Below are positions 5,883 to 14,479 of a DNA stretch of 14,479 nucleotides, piece after piece. The notes under the pieces are model-generated. The model was not told the DNA's origin. It made no database searches and was given only the letters and a program-made list of their open reading frames with translations. Position 1 is the first letter of the stretch. Each line of letters opens with the position of its first letter. Both the position numbers and the translations under genes were made by a program. Origin of the DNA: a bacterium (GTDB taxonomy: Bacteria > UBA9089 > CG2-30-40-21); assembly GCA_018814245.1 (NCBI GenBank), contig JAHIZN010000158.1, positions 1-14,479 on the forward strand, given 5' to 3'.

Positions 5883-5923
5883 TGGTTATACGACAAGTTA
5901 AAGTTGACACGACAATAGGAGAG

Positions 5924-5949
5924 GTCTGACAGGTCAGACAAGTCAGACT
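5924..5949. repeat. GTCTGAC/GTCAGAC short repeats
   Basis: gtctgac is followed by two copies of gtcagac, its reverse complement, within 26 bases before the methyltransferase gene. It could be an operator-like dyad or simply the edge of another repeat. Confidence 0.35.
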
Positions 5950-5969
5950 ACTAAAAGGCGAGGGCTCTC

Positions 5970-6701
5970 ATGAATACTATAGAAAAATATGCCGCCACTG
6001 AAAATCATCACTGGTGGCATCGTGCAAGACGGCACATCATCTTTACACTTCTGGCTAAGTATGTGCCTAAGGGTCAACAGAGCATCCTTGATGTTGGCTG
6101 TGGTCCGGGTACAACCATTGGCCATCTTGAAAAATTTGGCAGGGTGATGGGAATTGATGTGTCTTATGATGCAGTGAAATTTTGCAAGGGTAGGGGACAT
6201 GAACACATCGTGTGTGCCTCGGCTGAAAGCCTACCCATGAAGGATAACTCGTTTTCACTTATTACCATGCTGGATGTTTTGGAACATATTGAGGATGACA
6301 TGAGTGTTCTTTGTGAAATTGCCCGAATCTGCAAACCAAACGGCACTATTGTCCTGACAACCCCGGCATATCAGTTTTTATGGGGGGATATAGATGAGAT
6401 TTGCAAGCACAAGCAAAGGTATACAGCTTCAGAGCTTTGTAACAAGCTGAAGGCTGCGGGGTTACAAATAGAAAGGGTGTCTTATATGAATGCCTTGCTT
6501 TTGCCTGTTACATGGCTGAGCAGAAGATTAAAGGCAGTAATTGGCATGGGCAAACCCTTGCAGTCACCATTTGATAAATGCTATCCAGCATGGGTAACAT
6601 CTACATTAGAATCATTGTTTAGATTAGAGGCAGTATTCCTGAAGGCATGGGATTTGCCATTTGGCGTATCGATTATTTGTATTGCAAGGAAAAGAATATG
6701 A
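5970..6701 (+). CDS. Class I SAM-dependent methyltransferase
   Basis: A 243-residue Methyltransf_11/25-type enzyme. Motif I is D41-VGCGPG47 in the strand SILDVGCGPGTT, followed by an acidic strand end VMGIDVS that contacts the SAM ribose, then ASAESLPMKDNSFSLITMLD and VLEHIEDD for motifs II and III. The N-terminus (ENHHWWHRARRHII) and the later PAYQFLWGDIDE and HKQRYTASEL segments are typical of a subgroup common beside glycan or lipid biosynthesis genes. The substrate is unknown. ATG 5970 is preceded by aaggcgaggg (5955-5964). It follows the radical SAM gene in the same direction; without element B the gap would be about 55 bases, so they probably formed one operon. Confidence 0.9.
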   Translation: MNTIEKYAATENHHWWHRARRHIIFTLLAKYVPKGQQSILDVGCGPGTTIGHLEKFGRVMGIDVSYDAVKFCKGRGHEHIVCASAESLPMKDNSFSLITMLDVLEHIEDDMSVLCEIARICKPNGTIVLTTPAYQFLWGDIDEICKHKQRYTASELCNKLKAAGLQIERVSYMNALLLPVTWLSRRLKAVIGMGKPLQSPFDKCYPAWVTSTLESLFRLEAVFLKAWDLPFGVSIICIARKRI

Positions 6702-6790
6702 ACCACGGAGGCACAGAGGTTACGGAGAATTCATTGTAAATTTAGCAATGAGTTAATTCCGTATTTCTGTGTCTCCGTGCCTTAGCGGTT
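6701..6790. terminator. Hairpin repeat between convergent genes
   Basis: The left arm (6701-6731, starting aaccacggaggcacagag) is an imperfect reverse complement of the right arm (6755-6790, ending ctccgtgccttagcggtt). It begins on the last base of the methyltransferase stop codon and ends 17 bases from the stop of the minus-strand gene. By position it could terminate transcription from both sides. The sequence type (accacggaggcacagag) also looks like a dispersed repeat. Confidence 0.55.
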
Positions 6791-6807
6791 AATCTTTACT
6801 TCTGTTT

Positions 6808-7085
6808 TTACTTAATGATCGCCATCTTCCCAACCTTTCTGTTGCTTGCCGGATCAGTAATCAGGTAGATGTAAAGACCGCTTGCTACCCTTTCACCATC
6901 ATCATTGTCTATTTTCCATATTTCAGTTGGATTATCTACGGCTATCTCTTTCACCAATTCACCAGCAATATTGAATATCTTAATCGTAGAGTTTTGGGTC
7001 AGATTGGCAAAGTACATCTGATAACCATGCTTCTCTGTGATACATGGATTGGGATAGACAACCACATTTTTAAGGGTTGTATTCC
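6808..7085 (-). other. C-terminal FlgD-like / Por-sorting-like module
   Basis: The last 90 or so residues read VVVYPNPC, then FANLTQNSTIKIFNIAGELV, then VASGLYIYLI and KVGKMAIIK. This is the signature of the FlgD-like Ig fold shared with type IX (Por) C-terminal sorting domains, which direct or anchor surface proteins. Which export route applies in this organism cannot be told from the window. Confidence 0.75.
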
Positions 7086-10000
7086 ATGCAGGCATCATCA
7101 GGGCAAAGAAGGAGAAGCTACCCACCACGCCGGAGACTGTATTGTTTACAGTATTTCGGCTAATGTTTGATATGCTTTCCCATGTTGTACTACTTGTTCC
7201 TAATCGATAGGGTTGTAGGCTGTCCTCTCCATTTCCAACAAGATTAACCTCTGAATAGGGAAGGGTTACGGTAACCGTTGTCCCTGAACTCAAACCAGCC
7301 CCGATGAGCTTGATCTGGCGAAGTGTTTGAGCCATTATTACCAAGCCATCCGGTGCATTGACACCTGGTGGTGTTGGGTTTGTATTTATCTCAATAAAGC
7401 TTGCCCCAACCAGATCGCCAGCCTTAAGCGTAACCATTGTTTTGCCGTCATCAGCAACTATATTTCCAGCACTTGCAGTACCCAGAGCAGTAATGGTTAT
7501 GCTCTGGCTGGCTGCTGTCATGTTAGCAGCATTAACCGTGATGGCTATTGCAGGGGTAGCTGTCCCATTGTACTTGTGATAGAGGCTTATGCTGCCAGTT
7601 CCAGCGGGAATAACATATGTTGCAGCTGTTCCGCTTGTCCATGCAGCCCCGGATGCAGCTGTGCTGAACCTGCTTAACAAGGAATCAGATGTTACGGTTA
7701 CAGTCATCGGACTTGTTACATCTACAGAAGCACTAAACTCATTTTGAGCCTGAACAACGATAGCCTCAGAGGCTATCCCTGCCGAAACGGTTTGTGCTGA
7801 TTGGGTGATAGCCAGCTTGGTAGGCATACCCTGTATTATTGTAATTGCCAGGTGTCCATGAATGTCATCAGCAGTGCCTGTTAATGTTCCAATACCCGGT
7901 GCCTGAGCCGTTAACATGGCAGAGGAGGCACCGCTTGGGGTGAAATTACAAAGCGGTGGGGCAGGGGCTATTTCCCATGTAGCTATCTTATCGGGCAGCT
8001 CGCAGCCAAATTTATTGTATGCCTTAGCCGTAAATACTGCTGCCTGTCCCAATTGCAGTGTAGTTGTACCGCTGACAGTTACTGTGGCAACGATTCCATC
8101 ACCCACACTTATTTGTAGAGTACCCTGTTTTTCGCCAGCAATCGCTGTTACCCAGCCTGAGCCGGATGTCTTTGCTGTTACTGTGGCACTCGTGCTTGTA
8201 GTGCCGGCTGCTGTAATTGAGCCAACCTCTGCATCCTGTATCCTCCATGTAAAGGTTTGTCCGGGTATCTCTGCCCCAAATTTATTAAAGCCTCGTCCAA
8301 CAAACATTACCTGCTGGTTTAGCTCCATACTGGTTGGAGTACCCTCAATGGTTATTCTGTCAAGTGCACCGGTACTGATGGTGTATGTACCTGTGGTGGT
8401 TGCAGATGCAGCATTTTTGGCAGCAGTTACCCTCATTGTTACGCTTCCGATCCCAATTGCCTTTACCGTGACAGCGTTGGTGGGGGTGCCTATCACAGCA
8501 AACCCAGTGCTTGTACCCCATGAGTAACTAATGCCGGCCATCAACTCGCCATTTTCATTAAACCCCTGAGCCGTAAGCATTATGGTTTCATCAAGCTCCA
8601 TGCTGACTGAGGCAGGGCTGATAATTACCCGCGTCAATGTCCCGGCTTCAGTTGCAGGTGGAAGAACCCGTGTGCTTACTGCATCTGACATTGAACCAAC
8701 ATTCCCAGCCATATCCCTTGCCTTGCAAGAGAAGGTGTAGGTACTGCCTACTATCCCCACATATGAGGCAGAATTCTCAACAAAGCTGCCCCACAGCGTA
8801 GGCGTACCATTATCCTTAGCAGCATAAACCTCATAGCTGTCTATCTTGCCAACCTGATCTGTTCCCAACCAGCCAACCGTAAATGTGCTGCTCACCTGAT
8901 ATGGGTCAAGGATAATATGCGATACCGGAGCAGTTCCATCCACAATATGTTTAACCACCGGGGTATTCATAGGCTCATTGTAGTCAAACTTGATGGTTGC
9001 CTGATTTTCAATCTCAGTGCCTGAGGTTAATGTCCCTATGGTGTTTACTGTAAACCTTACCCATCCTGTACCCTCATCCAAGGGATTGTTTGGCGGCAAA
9101 CCAAACTCATAATCACCAAAGTCAAACTCCCATGAAACCGTACCCATACTCGGATGCCACCAAACCCTTAATCCACTCATCTCCACTATTTCATCTGCTT
9201 CTTCTTGAGTGTATTGTGAAGGTACCAATGGGTCCAATTTGGCTTTTAATTTATCCCTCAATTGGATATTAAATTCACTTATGGTAGAGACTGTTCCCCC
9301 TACACAAACATCTTTTATGGCTACGGTACTCCAATCCAGCTTATCTGTTAATTGGTCATCGAGTTTGATCTTTGTTGCATTAGCCTGACCAATATTCTCA
9401 AAATGGATGGTATAGGATATGCTCGTGGCAGTAGCTGCCACATAATCCTGGGGAGAGGCTGTCTTCATATTAGGATCATAGGAACGAATCACATCCTCAT
9501 GCTCCCTTGCCTTATTGTTTTTATTATCTGATTCTTGTGAGGTAGTAGAGACTGTTGCCTTACTATAGAGCCTGGTCCCTCGCGGAGTAGAGGCTTTTAC
9601 TAAGATTTTCGCCCGGTAATGCTTGCTTTTGTCAGGAGGCAAGGAGCCGACAGACCATGTAACAGTATTCAGTGAAGCGTTGTAATCCCCTTGAGGACAA
9701 CTATAGTCATAGGTTGCATGGTTTTTAGCAGGCAATCTAAGGGTAACCACAACATTGTCAGCCTTGCCTGTTCCCTCATTGGTGCAGGTAACATAAAGGT
9801 TTTTCTTAAACCCTGGCCGGGCTATGTCAGCAGTTATCACCACAGATAGATCAGCCTTTTGTTCTACCACCCTGGTTTTCCATTCAGAGGAGTTATTCTT
9901 AGGGTTATGGTCAGTAGGCAGAACAGTAATAACAACCTTGTTGCAAATAACCTTAGTGGAAATACTTCCAGCCACTAATACCCGAACATCGAAATTGGTG

Positions 10001-13000
10001 TTAAACCCATGTCGAATCCTTGGTATTCGCCAGATAACCTTATCGCCGATAATCTGTGGCGGATACTTATAATCAATACCACTACTCATGTAGGTTACAC
10101 CCTTGTCCAGGGTATCCACTATCTCTATATCTCTTGCCGCTGTGTTCCCGGCATTACCATAATGGATGGTATAGGTCATCTCCTGTCCGGGAGAGACCTT
10201 TTTGGGACCATGCTTGATAACATGGAGATTTGTGACTGGATTAACTACACGAGTTTTATAGTCAGCATAATTATTATTCGGGTTGCTATCAGGTTGCTGC
10301 GAGGAGATAGTAACCTTATTATACATATCCTGTTGATTTGCATAGCCTTCAGTATTTGCGTTCACCATCAGGGTTATATAGCCACTGCTATTAGGCGGTA
10401 AATCCCCTATTTCCCATGTAACAACCTGTTTGTTGGGTGATAGGGTAGGCGTACCTATTCGTTGATACCGGTTATACAGCCAATTGTAACAGCTTCCATA
10501 ATAATTCTTATATTTTGCACCATGGGGTAAGGTATCAACAATTGTCATATTATTAGCAGTAGTATTGCCATTATTGGTGAACCAGATGTAATACCAGAGA
10601 TCATTATTATCCCCTCGAATAACCTTTGCGGGCCCATATTTCTTGATAGTTAAATCTACCGCAGGACACTTTACTATTGTTCTACATTTAGCATTATTGT
10701 TTGCAGGAGTCTTTTCTACATCCATTGACTTGATCTCAACCTTGTTTGTAAGCGAAGTATTAATCGTCAGTGTTCCTACCTTAACCTCAAGCTTAAATGA
10801 CTTATAATATTGCCACCAGTAGCCATAATTAGATAACGCACAGAGTGTTCCTACTGTCCATGTAAGCCTTTGTCCCCCTGTACTCAAAGTACCAATATCC
10901 AAAGGCAGCCCGCTGGTATCGGTGGCATATTCTACACCGGGCGGCAGGGTATCGGTAATCGTAACCGTATGAGCCATATCTGGCCCATTATTGTAACAGC
11001 CGATATTATATGCGATTCTGTCATTTGGTGCACACTCCCTTGGTCCGCTTTTCCAGATATGAAGATCAACCTGTCGAGGAATGACTATGGTTTTGACAGC
11101 ACATGTATTCCGGTATAGGCTATTTTCAGGCGAGGTAGTGCTTATCTCAACGGTATTATCTAAGTTGATACTTGTCCAGCCTGTTGGCAGGATATTATCA
11201 GCTATCCTTGCCGTTATATTTAAGTAGAACCGGTTGGGTTGGACAGTATCAGGGAATGAAGTTGTATAGATTCCACTATTTGCACTTATTGTGCCTATAT
11301 TCCATGTAAGAACTTGTTGTTTCCGATTTCCCCAACCAGTAATTGTTGCCATTGTAGTAGGGGTGGTGCCTATCTGCAGCCCGCCAGCATAAGCATATTC
11401 AATGCTTTCAAGCGTAACCCCAATTGGCATGGTATCAACTAATTTGACACCACCGGCATCTGAATAGCCGTAATTGCCGCCATAAATGCGATACCTTATA
11501 ACATTACCAGGGCAAGACTCATATGGTCCACTCTTCCCAATATATAAATCAGCATTGGTGATATGAGCTATCTGGGTTATATGAGTATCTTCATTGTTCT
11601 CTATATTGTTGTCTTGCGGTGTAGTCTCAACCCTGATGTTGTTGATGATATATTCATTAGTGTAGCCAAGTGTTTGGCTGGCTGACTGAGTAGTACTATA
11701 CTGTACTATATGTGGGCAAACATCCAGAAGCACCTCTGTAAGGGTACGACTGCCGGCCGGCAATGTGTTGTGTATTGTCCATACAAGGGTAGCACCTATT
11801 CCTGTAACTGTCCCTTGTTGCGGCACCTGTATATCTTGTCTGGTCCATTCGGTTATCGCAGCCGTTCCCATCATCCTTTGATTTGTATTGGTTACATAGG
11901 TTAATCCAATCGGCAGTTTATCGGTAATAGTAGCTGCGGTAATAGGCGTTTCCCCAATATTATTGAGCCAGAAGGAATAAACTATTTTACCGCCAGGGAT
12001 AGCCTGCCATGAACCATACTTTAAGATCTCCACATCAGTAATGGATTCGTCTGTGGTGCTTGTCCATGTGTCAAAATTATCTGTCCAGTTGCTGTCATCC
12101 GAGGGGATAATGGCAACATGGTTGGTAAGAGAGGTGCCTATGGTTAGTGTTTCGGGGACATGAACCGTTATGGTTGCAGATTGGACAGCTGAGGTTGCAA
12201 TTGTTACTTGCCAACTGTAGCTATTCCCGCTTATGGAGGTTGGAGTTCCAAGTGTGCTGTCTACATATGTTGTACCCCTTGGCAGGGTATCAGTAATAGT
12301 AGCCGTAACATCTCCACCTGATAGTCTTTGGTATTCGATAAGATACGAAACATCTGTGCCAAGACCAACTGTTTGAGAGCCACTCTTTGAGATTTTAAGA
12401 TCAATGGGCATGGTAACAGTGGTAGTGCTCGTGGCTCGATTGTTATCTGGTTTGCTATCTTTCTGGTTACTCGTGATAGTTACAACATTATTTATCTCAC
12501 CCGTGGTACTGCTTCCAATATTTACGGTTAATTCAAAATTCTTTCTCTCCTGAGCAGTAAGCGTACCTATCACCCAGCTCATCTGACTGCTATTGTTGGC
12601 AGATGTAGTGGGTGTACCGAGGGTGCTTGTAGCATAGGTGGTGCCGGATGGCAGGGTATCAGTAATAATTACATTCGCAGCCATAATTTGGCTATTGTTG
12701 TGGCAGGTGATCGAATATTTAATCTGTTGATTCGGCTTTGCCACACCCGGCCCCTGCTTTTGAATCACCAGATCCACATCCGATGGCTTAACCACAGTCA
12801 CACAAGTAGCTTGATTGTTGGAGAGATTTACCTCTGTTTTTGTCCCATGGATGCTGACCACATTGGTAATATTACCAAGGGCTGAATTTGCTGCCTTAAC
12901 AATCAATTCAAACTCGATTGGGGTTTTGGGTGCAAGGCTGTTGATTGACCAGACAATGGTTTTGCTATTGTTGCTAAGTGTCGGTGTTCCCAATGTATTT

Positions 13001-14479
13001 CCTACATAACTGACCCCTTGCGGCAGGTAATCGGTCAGGGTAACATTGGCTGCATCGATATTGCCGAGGTTATTGTATGTTATCTTATAGGTAAGGGTTG
13101 CACCCTGCAGCACCTCTGGCACAGACAACTTGCTTACAGCCAGATCAATCATCCTTGCTTTTGCCACAGTGGTAAAGGTGGAGCGATTAAACTCAAAGTT
13201 GCACTCAGAATCAGGAACCGAGGTAGCTATCTCAGCCACATTGGTCAGGCTGCCAACAGTATTTGAGCCTACGGTAACGGTTATCTCCGCATCCCTTTCT
13301 GCATCTTCAGGGTACACAGATACAGATGGAATAGATTTAATATTCCATGTAAGGATATAAGGTGATATGGCTGTACCGTTGCCGGTGACAGCAGGTGTGC
13401 CGATGGTGGAGGTTGAATAACTCACCCCTGGCGGCAGTATATCCTTTAGCGTTACACCATCTGCCTGACTGCAGCCCTCATTACCATAACATAGATAATA
13501 GGTCATCGGGTCACCCTGTCTTACCTCTTCTTCACCCAGTTTGATTACATAGAGATTGGGTCTTACACTGGCTATGACCGTAGTGCTGCCAACAGCAGTG
13601 GTGTATGTACCAGTAATTGTCCATGTTCCCTTGCTGCTGGCTGTGTATACATTGTTAGTCATAGAACCAAAGGGGTCAGTAACGCCAAATGTAGTTGAGC
13701 CTGTTACTGTCCATGTATTGCCATTGATGTCCATAGCCGTGGCTGAATAGGTAACGCTGCTAAGTACCCAGACCAATGTATCCTTGGGGGTAATATCAAG
13801 TGATGCGGCTGTGCCATGAATGACAGTGACTGAGGCAGTGTCAACTAATGTGGTGTATGTGCCGGTAACTGTCCATGTCCCAACCTTGCCGGCGGTATAT
13901 GTGCCGTGTGTCGTTATGCTGCCCTTGCTGTCGTTTACGCTGAATACTGTCTCGCCTGTTGCGTTCCATTCGTTAGCACAAGCATCCCTTGCTGTGGCTG
14001 TATACACCTGCTGCTCCCCGGCGGTAACTGTTGCTGTTGCCGGTGCAATCGAAAATGTTATGGCTGTGCCATGGGTGACAGTGACTGAGGCAGTGCCAAC
14101 TAATGTGGTGTATGTGCCCCTCACAATCCAATCACCAACCATGCCTGCGGTATATGTGCCGTGTGTTGTCATGCTGCCATTGATGTCGTTTACGCTGAAT
14201 ACTGTCTCGCCTGTTGCGTTCCATTCGTTAGCACAAGCATCTGTTGCCGTAGCTGTATACACCTGCTGCTCCCCGGCGGTAACTGTTGCTGTTGCCGGTG
14301 CAATCGAAAATGTTATGGCTGTGCCATGGGTGACAGTGACTGAGGCTGTGCCAATCTTGCCTGTAGGCGTGTGCGTGCCTTTCACAATCCAGTTGCCAAC
14401 CATGCCAGCAGTATAGGTGCCCTGTGTTGTCATGCTGCCCCAGCTGTCATTTACGCTGAAGGTTGTCTCGCCTGTTGCG
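6808..14479 (-). CDS. Giant DUF11-repeat surface protein, N-terminus beyond window
   Basis: The frame is open from the window edge to TAA at 6808-6810, giving at least 2556 residues; ATG 14433 is internal, since 15 sense codons precede it in the same repeat. In order: four 85-residue Ig-like repeats (13556-14479), about ten DUF11 domains (9485-13563) with typical lines such as DTLPSGTTYATSTLGTP, a DUF7619-like domain (about 8945-9485), a fibronectin-type segment (about 8660-8945), three or four Ig-like domains (about 7465-8655), a segment at 7090-7465 and a C-terminal FlgD-like module (6808-7085). Thr, Ser, Asn and Val dominate. Such proteins are secreted and sit on the cell surface or in an extracellular matrix. 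The signal peptide is outside the window. No enzyme domain is visible, so a structural or adhesive role is inferred. Confidence 0.92.
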   Translation of the reverse strand, partial: ATGETTFSVNDSWGSMTTQGTYTAGMVGNWIVKGTHTPTGKIGTASVTVTHGTAITFSIAPATATVTAGEQQVYTATATDACANEWNATGETVFSVNDINGSMTTHGTYTAGMVGDWIVRGTYTTLVGTASVTVTHGTAITFSIAPATATVTAGEQQVYTATARDACANEWNATGETVFSVNDSKGSITTHGTYTAGKVGTWTVTGTYTTLVDTASVTVIHGTAASLDITPKDTLVWVLSSVTYSATAMDINGNTWTVTGSTTFGVTDPFGSMTNNVYTASSKGTWTITGTYTTAVGSTTVIASVRPNLYVIKLGEEEVRQGDPMTYYLCYGNEGCSQADGVTLKDILPPGVSYSTSTIGTPAVTGNGTAISPYILTWNIKSIPSVSVYPEDAERDAEITVTVGSNTVGSLTNVAEIATSVPDSECNFEFNRSTFTTVAKARMIDLAVSKLSVPEVLQGATLTYKITYNNLGNIDAANVTLTDYLPQGVSYVGNTLGTPTLSNNSKTIVWSINSLAPKTPIEFELIVKAANSALGNITNVVSIHGTKTEVNLSNNQATCVTVVKPSDVDLVIQKQGPGVAKPNQQIKYSITCHNNSQIMAANVIITDTLPSGTTYATSTLGTPTTSANNSSQMSWVIGTLTAQERKNFELTVNIGSSTTGEINNVVTITSNQKDSKPDNNRATSTTTVTMPIDLKISKSGSQTVGLGTDVSYLIEYQRLSGGDVTATITDTLPRGTTYVDSTLGTPTSISGNSYSWQVTIATSAVQSATITVHVPETLTIGTSLTNHVAIIPSDDSNWTDNFDTWTSTTDESITDVEILKYGSWQAIPGGKIVYSFWLNNIGETPITAATITDKLPIGLTYVTNTNQRMMGTAAITEWTRQDIQVPQQGTVTGIGATLVWTIHNTLPAGSRTLTEVLLDVCPHIVQYSTTQSASQTLGYTNEYIINNIRVETTPQDNNIENNEDTHITQIAHITNADLYIGKSGPYESCPGNVIRYRIYGGNYGYSDAGGVKLVDTMPIGVTLESIEYAYAGGLQIGTTPTTMATITGWGNRKQQVLTWNIGTISANSGIYTTSFPDTVQPNRFYLNITARIADNILPTGWTSINLDNTVEISTTSPENSLYRNTCAVKTIVIPRQVDLHIWKSGPRECAPNDRIAYNIGCYNNGPDMAHTVTITDTLPPGVEYATDTSGLPLDIGTLSTGGQRLTWTVGTLCALSNYGYWWQYYKSFKLEVKVGTLTINTSLTNKVEIKSMDVEKTPANNNAKCRTIVKCPAVDLTIKKYGPAKVIRGDNNDLWYYIWFTNNGNTTANNMTIVDTLPHGAKYKNYYGSCYNWLYNRYQRIGTPTLSPNKQVVTWEIGDLPPNSSGYITLMVNANTEGYANQQDMYNKVTISSQQPDSNPNNNYADYKTRVVNPVTNLHVIKHGPKKVSPGQEMTYTIHYGNAGNTAARDIEIVDTLDKGVTYMSSGIDYKYPPQIIGDKVIWRIPRIRHGFNTNFDVRVLVAGSISTKVICNKVVITVLPTDHNPKNNSSEWKTRVVEQKADLSVVITADIARPGFKKNLYVTCTNEGTGKADNVVVTLRLPAKNHATYDYSCPQGDYNASLNTVTWSVGSLPPDKSKHYRAKILVKASTPRGTRLYSKATVSTTSQESDNKNNKAREHEDVIRSYDPNMKTASPQDYVAATATSISYTIHFENIGQANATKIKLDDQLTDKLDWSTVAIKDVCVGGTVSTISEFNIQLRDKLKAKLDPLVPSQYTQEEADEIVEMSGLRVWWHPSMGTVSWEFDFGDYEFGLPPNNPLDEGTGWVRFTVNTIGTLTSGTEIENQATIKFDYNEPMNTPVVKHIVDGTAPVSHIILDPYQVSSTFTVGWLGTDQVGKIDSYEVYAAKDNGTPTLWGSFVENSASYVGIVGSTYTFSCKARDMAGNVGSMSDAVSTRVLPPATEAGTLTRVIISPASVSMELDETIMLTAQGFNENGELMAGISYSWGTSTGFAVIGTPTNAVTVKAIGIGSVTMRVTAAKNAASATTTGTYTISTGALDRITIEGTPTSMELNQQVMFVGRGFNKFGAEIPGQTFTWRIQDAEVGSITAAGTTSTSATVTAKTSGSGWVTAIAGEKQGTLQISVGDGIVATVTVSGTTTLQLGQAAVFTAKAYNKFGCELPDKIATWEIAPAPPLCNFTPSGASSAMLTAQAPGIGTLTGTADDIHGHLAITIIQGMPTKLAITQSAQTVSAGIASEAIVVQAQNEFSASVDVTSPMTVTVTSDSLLSRFSTAASGAAWTSGTAATYVIPAGTGSISLYHKYNGTATPAIAITVNAANMTAASQSITITALGTASAGNIVADDGKTMVTLKAGDLVGASFIEINTNPTPPGVNAPDGLVIMAQTLRQIKLIGAGLSSGTTVTVTLPYSEVNLVGNGEDSLQPYRLGTSSTTWESISNISRNTVNNTVSGVVGSFSFFALMMPAWNTTLKNVVVYPNPCITEKHGYQMYFANLTQNSTIKIFNIAGELVKEIAVDNPTEIWKIDNDDGERVASGLYIYLITDPASNRKVGKMAIIK
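8945..9485 (-). other. DUF7619-like domain
   Basis: Residues from YDPNMKTASPQDYV through SISYTIHFENIGQANATKIK to ATIKFDYNEPMNTPVV match the domain that often closes DUF11 arrays in large surface proteins. It joins the DUF11 part to the Ig-like part here. Confidence 0.65.
9485..13563 (-). other. Array of about ten DUF11 domains
   Basis: Each unit of about 115-165 residues starts like VDLxIxKxGP, has a YxIxxxNxGxxxAxxV strand, a xDTLPxGxxY turn, a TWxIGTL strand and ends near DxNxxNN. The units differ strongly from each other at DNA level, unlike the N-terminal repeats. Domains 5 and 6 are longer, with inserts. DUF11 is a beta-sandwich repeat known from bacterial surface proteins. Confidence 0.85.
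13556..14479 (-). repeat. 255-bp tandem repeats (85-residue Ig-like units)
   Basis: Three complete units and one cut by the window edge share an exact period of 255 bp, with boundaries near 13556, 13811, 14066 and 14321. Units 13816-14070 and 14071-14325 are nearly identical: 13929-13986 recurs exactly at 14184-14241, and 13997-14091 (95 bases) recurs exactly at 14252-14346. The unit nearest the DUF11 array is diverged. The array continues past the window. Confidence 0.9.

Larger units (their letters stand above)
5620..5914. mobile_element. MITE-like element B, TIR TGTCGTGTCAA
   Basis: It begins tgtcgtgtcaa (5620) and ends with the 13 bases agttgacacgaca (5902-5914), the same terminus as element A. 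Direct repeats ATAG flank it at 5616-5619 and 5915-5918, a 4-bp target duplication that overlaps the stop codon of the radical SAM gene. No transposase is present. Inside are a hairpin (5673-5690) and three copies of a module of about 35 bp. Its right end matches the left end of element A. Confidence 0.8.

Noticed and set aside
5653..5910. An 85-codon minus-strand frame inside element B
   Set aside because: It lies wholly within MITE sequence made of short inverted modules; there is no transposase motif.
5924..5949. A firm operator for the methyltransferase gene
   Set aside because: The short dyad is suggestive, but no promoter elements or regulator gene support it.
7916..8527. A 203-codon open frame on the plus strand
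   Set aside because: It is antisense to the Ig-like domains of the giant gene, whose sense frame is clearly coding; Val/Pro/Ala-rich shadow with no domain.
13820..14416. A 198-codon open frame on the plus strand
   Set aside because: It is antisense to the 255-bp repeats, repeats with the same period and has no recognisable domain; it results from base composition of the repeat array.
14431..14433. ATG 14433 as the true start of the giant protein
   Set aside because: The frame stays open to the window edge and the upstream codons match the preceding repeat unit, so the gene begins outside.

Overview
The window looks like chromosomal DNA of an uncultured bacterium, moderately AT-rich, with intergenic spaces crowded by short inverted-repeat elements. 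No gene fixes the taxon. A giant Thr-rich DUF11-repeat surface protein with a C-terminal FlgD-like/Por-sorting-like module, plus heavy seeding with palindromic repeats, fits candidate-phylum bacteria known from metagenomes; this placement is an inference and weak.

Left part (1-3050): a debris field of defence and toxin-type genes. It holds a C-terminal scrap resembling AbiEii-type nucleotidyltransferases (115-246), a palindromic repeat (448-603), the orphan C-terminus of a histidine kinase (645-776), and the first 45 codons of an MNT-type nucleotidyltransferase (777-914). These are followed by an apparently intact ribbon-helix-helix/RelE toxin-antitoxin pair (899-1415) and an intact class II Fic protein (1621-2739) whose last codons are four tandem 11-bp repeats. 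Repeat elements fill the gaps.

Middle part (3051-6701): a histidine kinase core lacking its sensor part (3051-3776), a 411-bp nested inverted-repeat block (3756-4166), a cobalamin-binding-type radical SAM enzyme (4180-5619), a 295-bp MITE-like element (5620-5914) and a class I SAM methyltransferase (5970-6701). The last two genes probably formed one operon before the MITE inserted exactly at the stop codon of the first.

Right part (6808-14479): one gene on the minus strand, open at the window edge, encoding at least 2556 residues. From N to C it has 85-residue Ig-like repeats that are nearly identical at DNA level, about ten DUF11 domains, a DUF7619-like domain, a fibronectin-type segment, several Ig-like domains and a C-terminal sorting/anchoring module. 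A hairpin repeat at 6701-6790 lies between it and the convergent methyltransferase gene.

The most distinctive signal is the repeat landscape. At least four families of inverted-repeat elements occur, and four genes end inside or directly against an element. Two elements share a 13-bp terminal inverted repeat and are each flanked by a 4-bp NTAG duplication, as expected of transposed MITEs.
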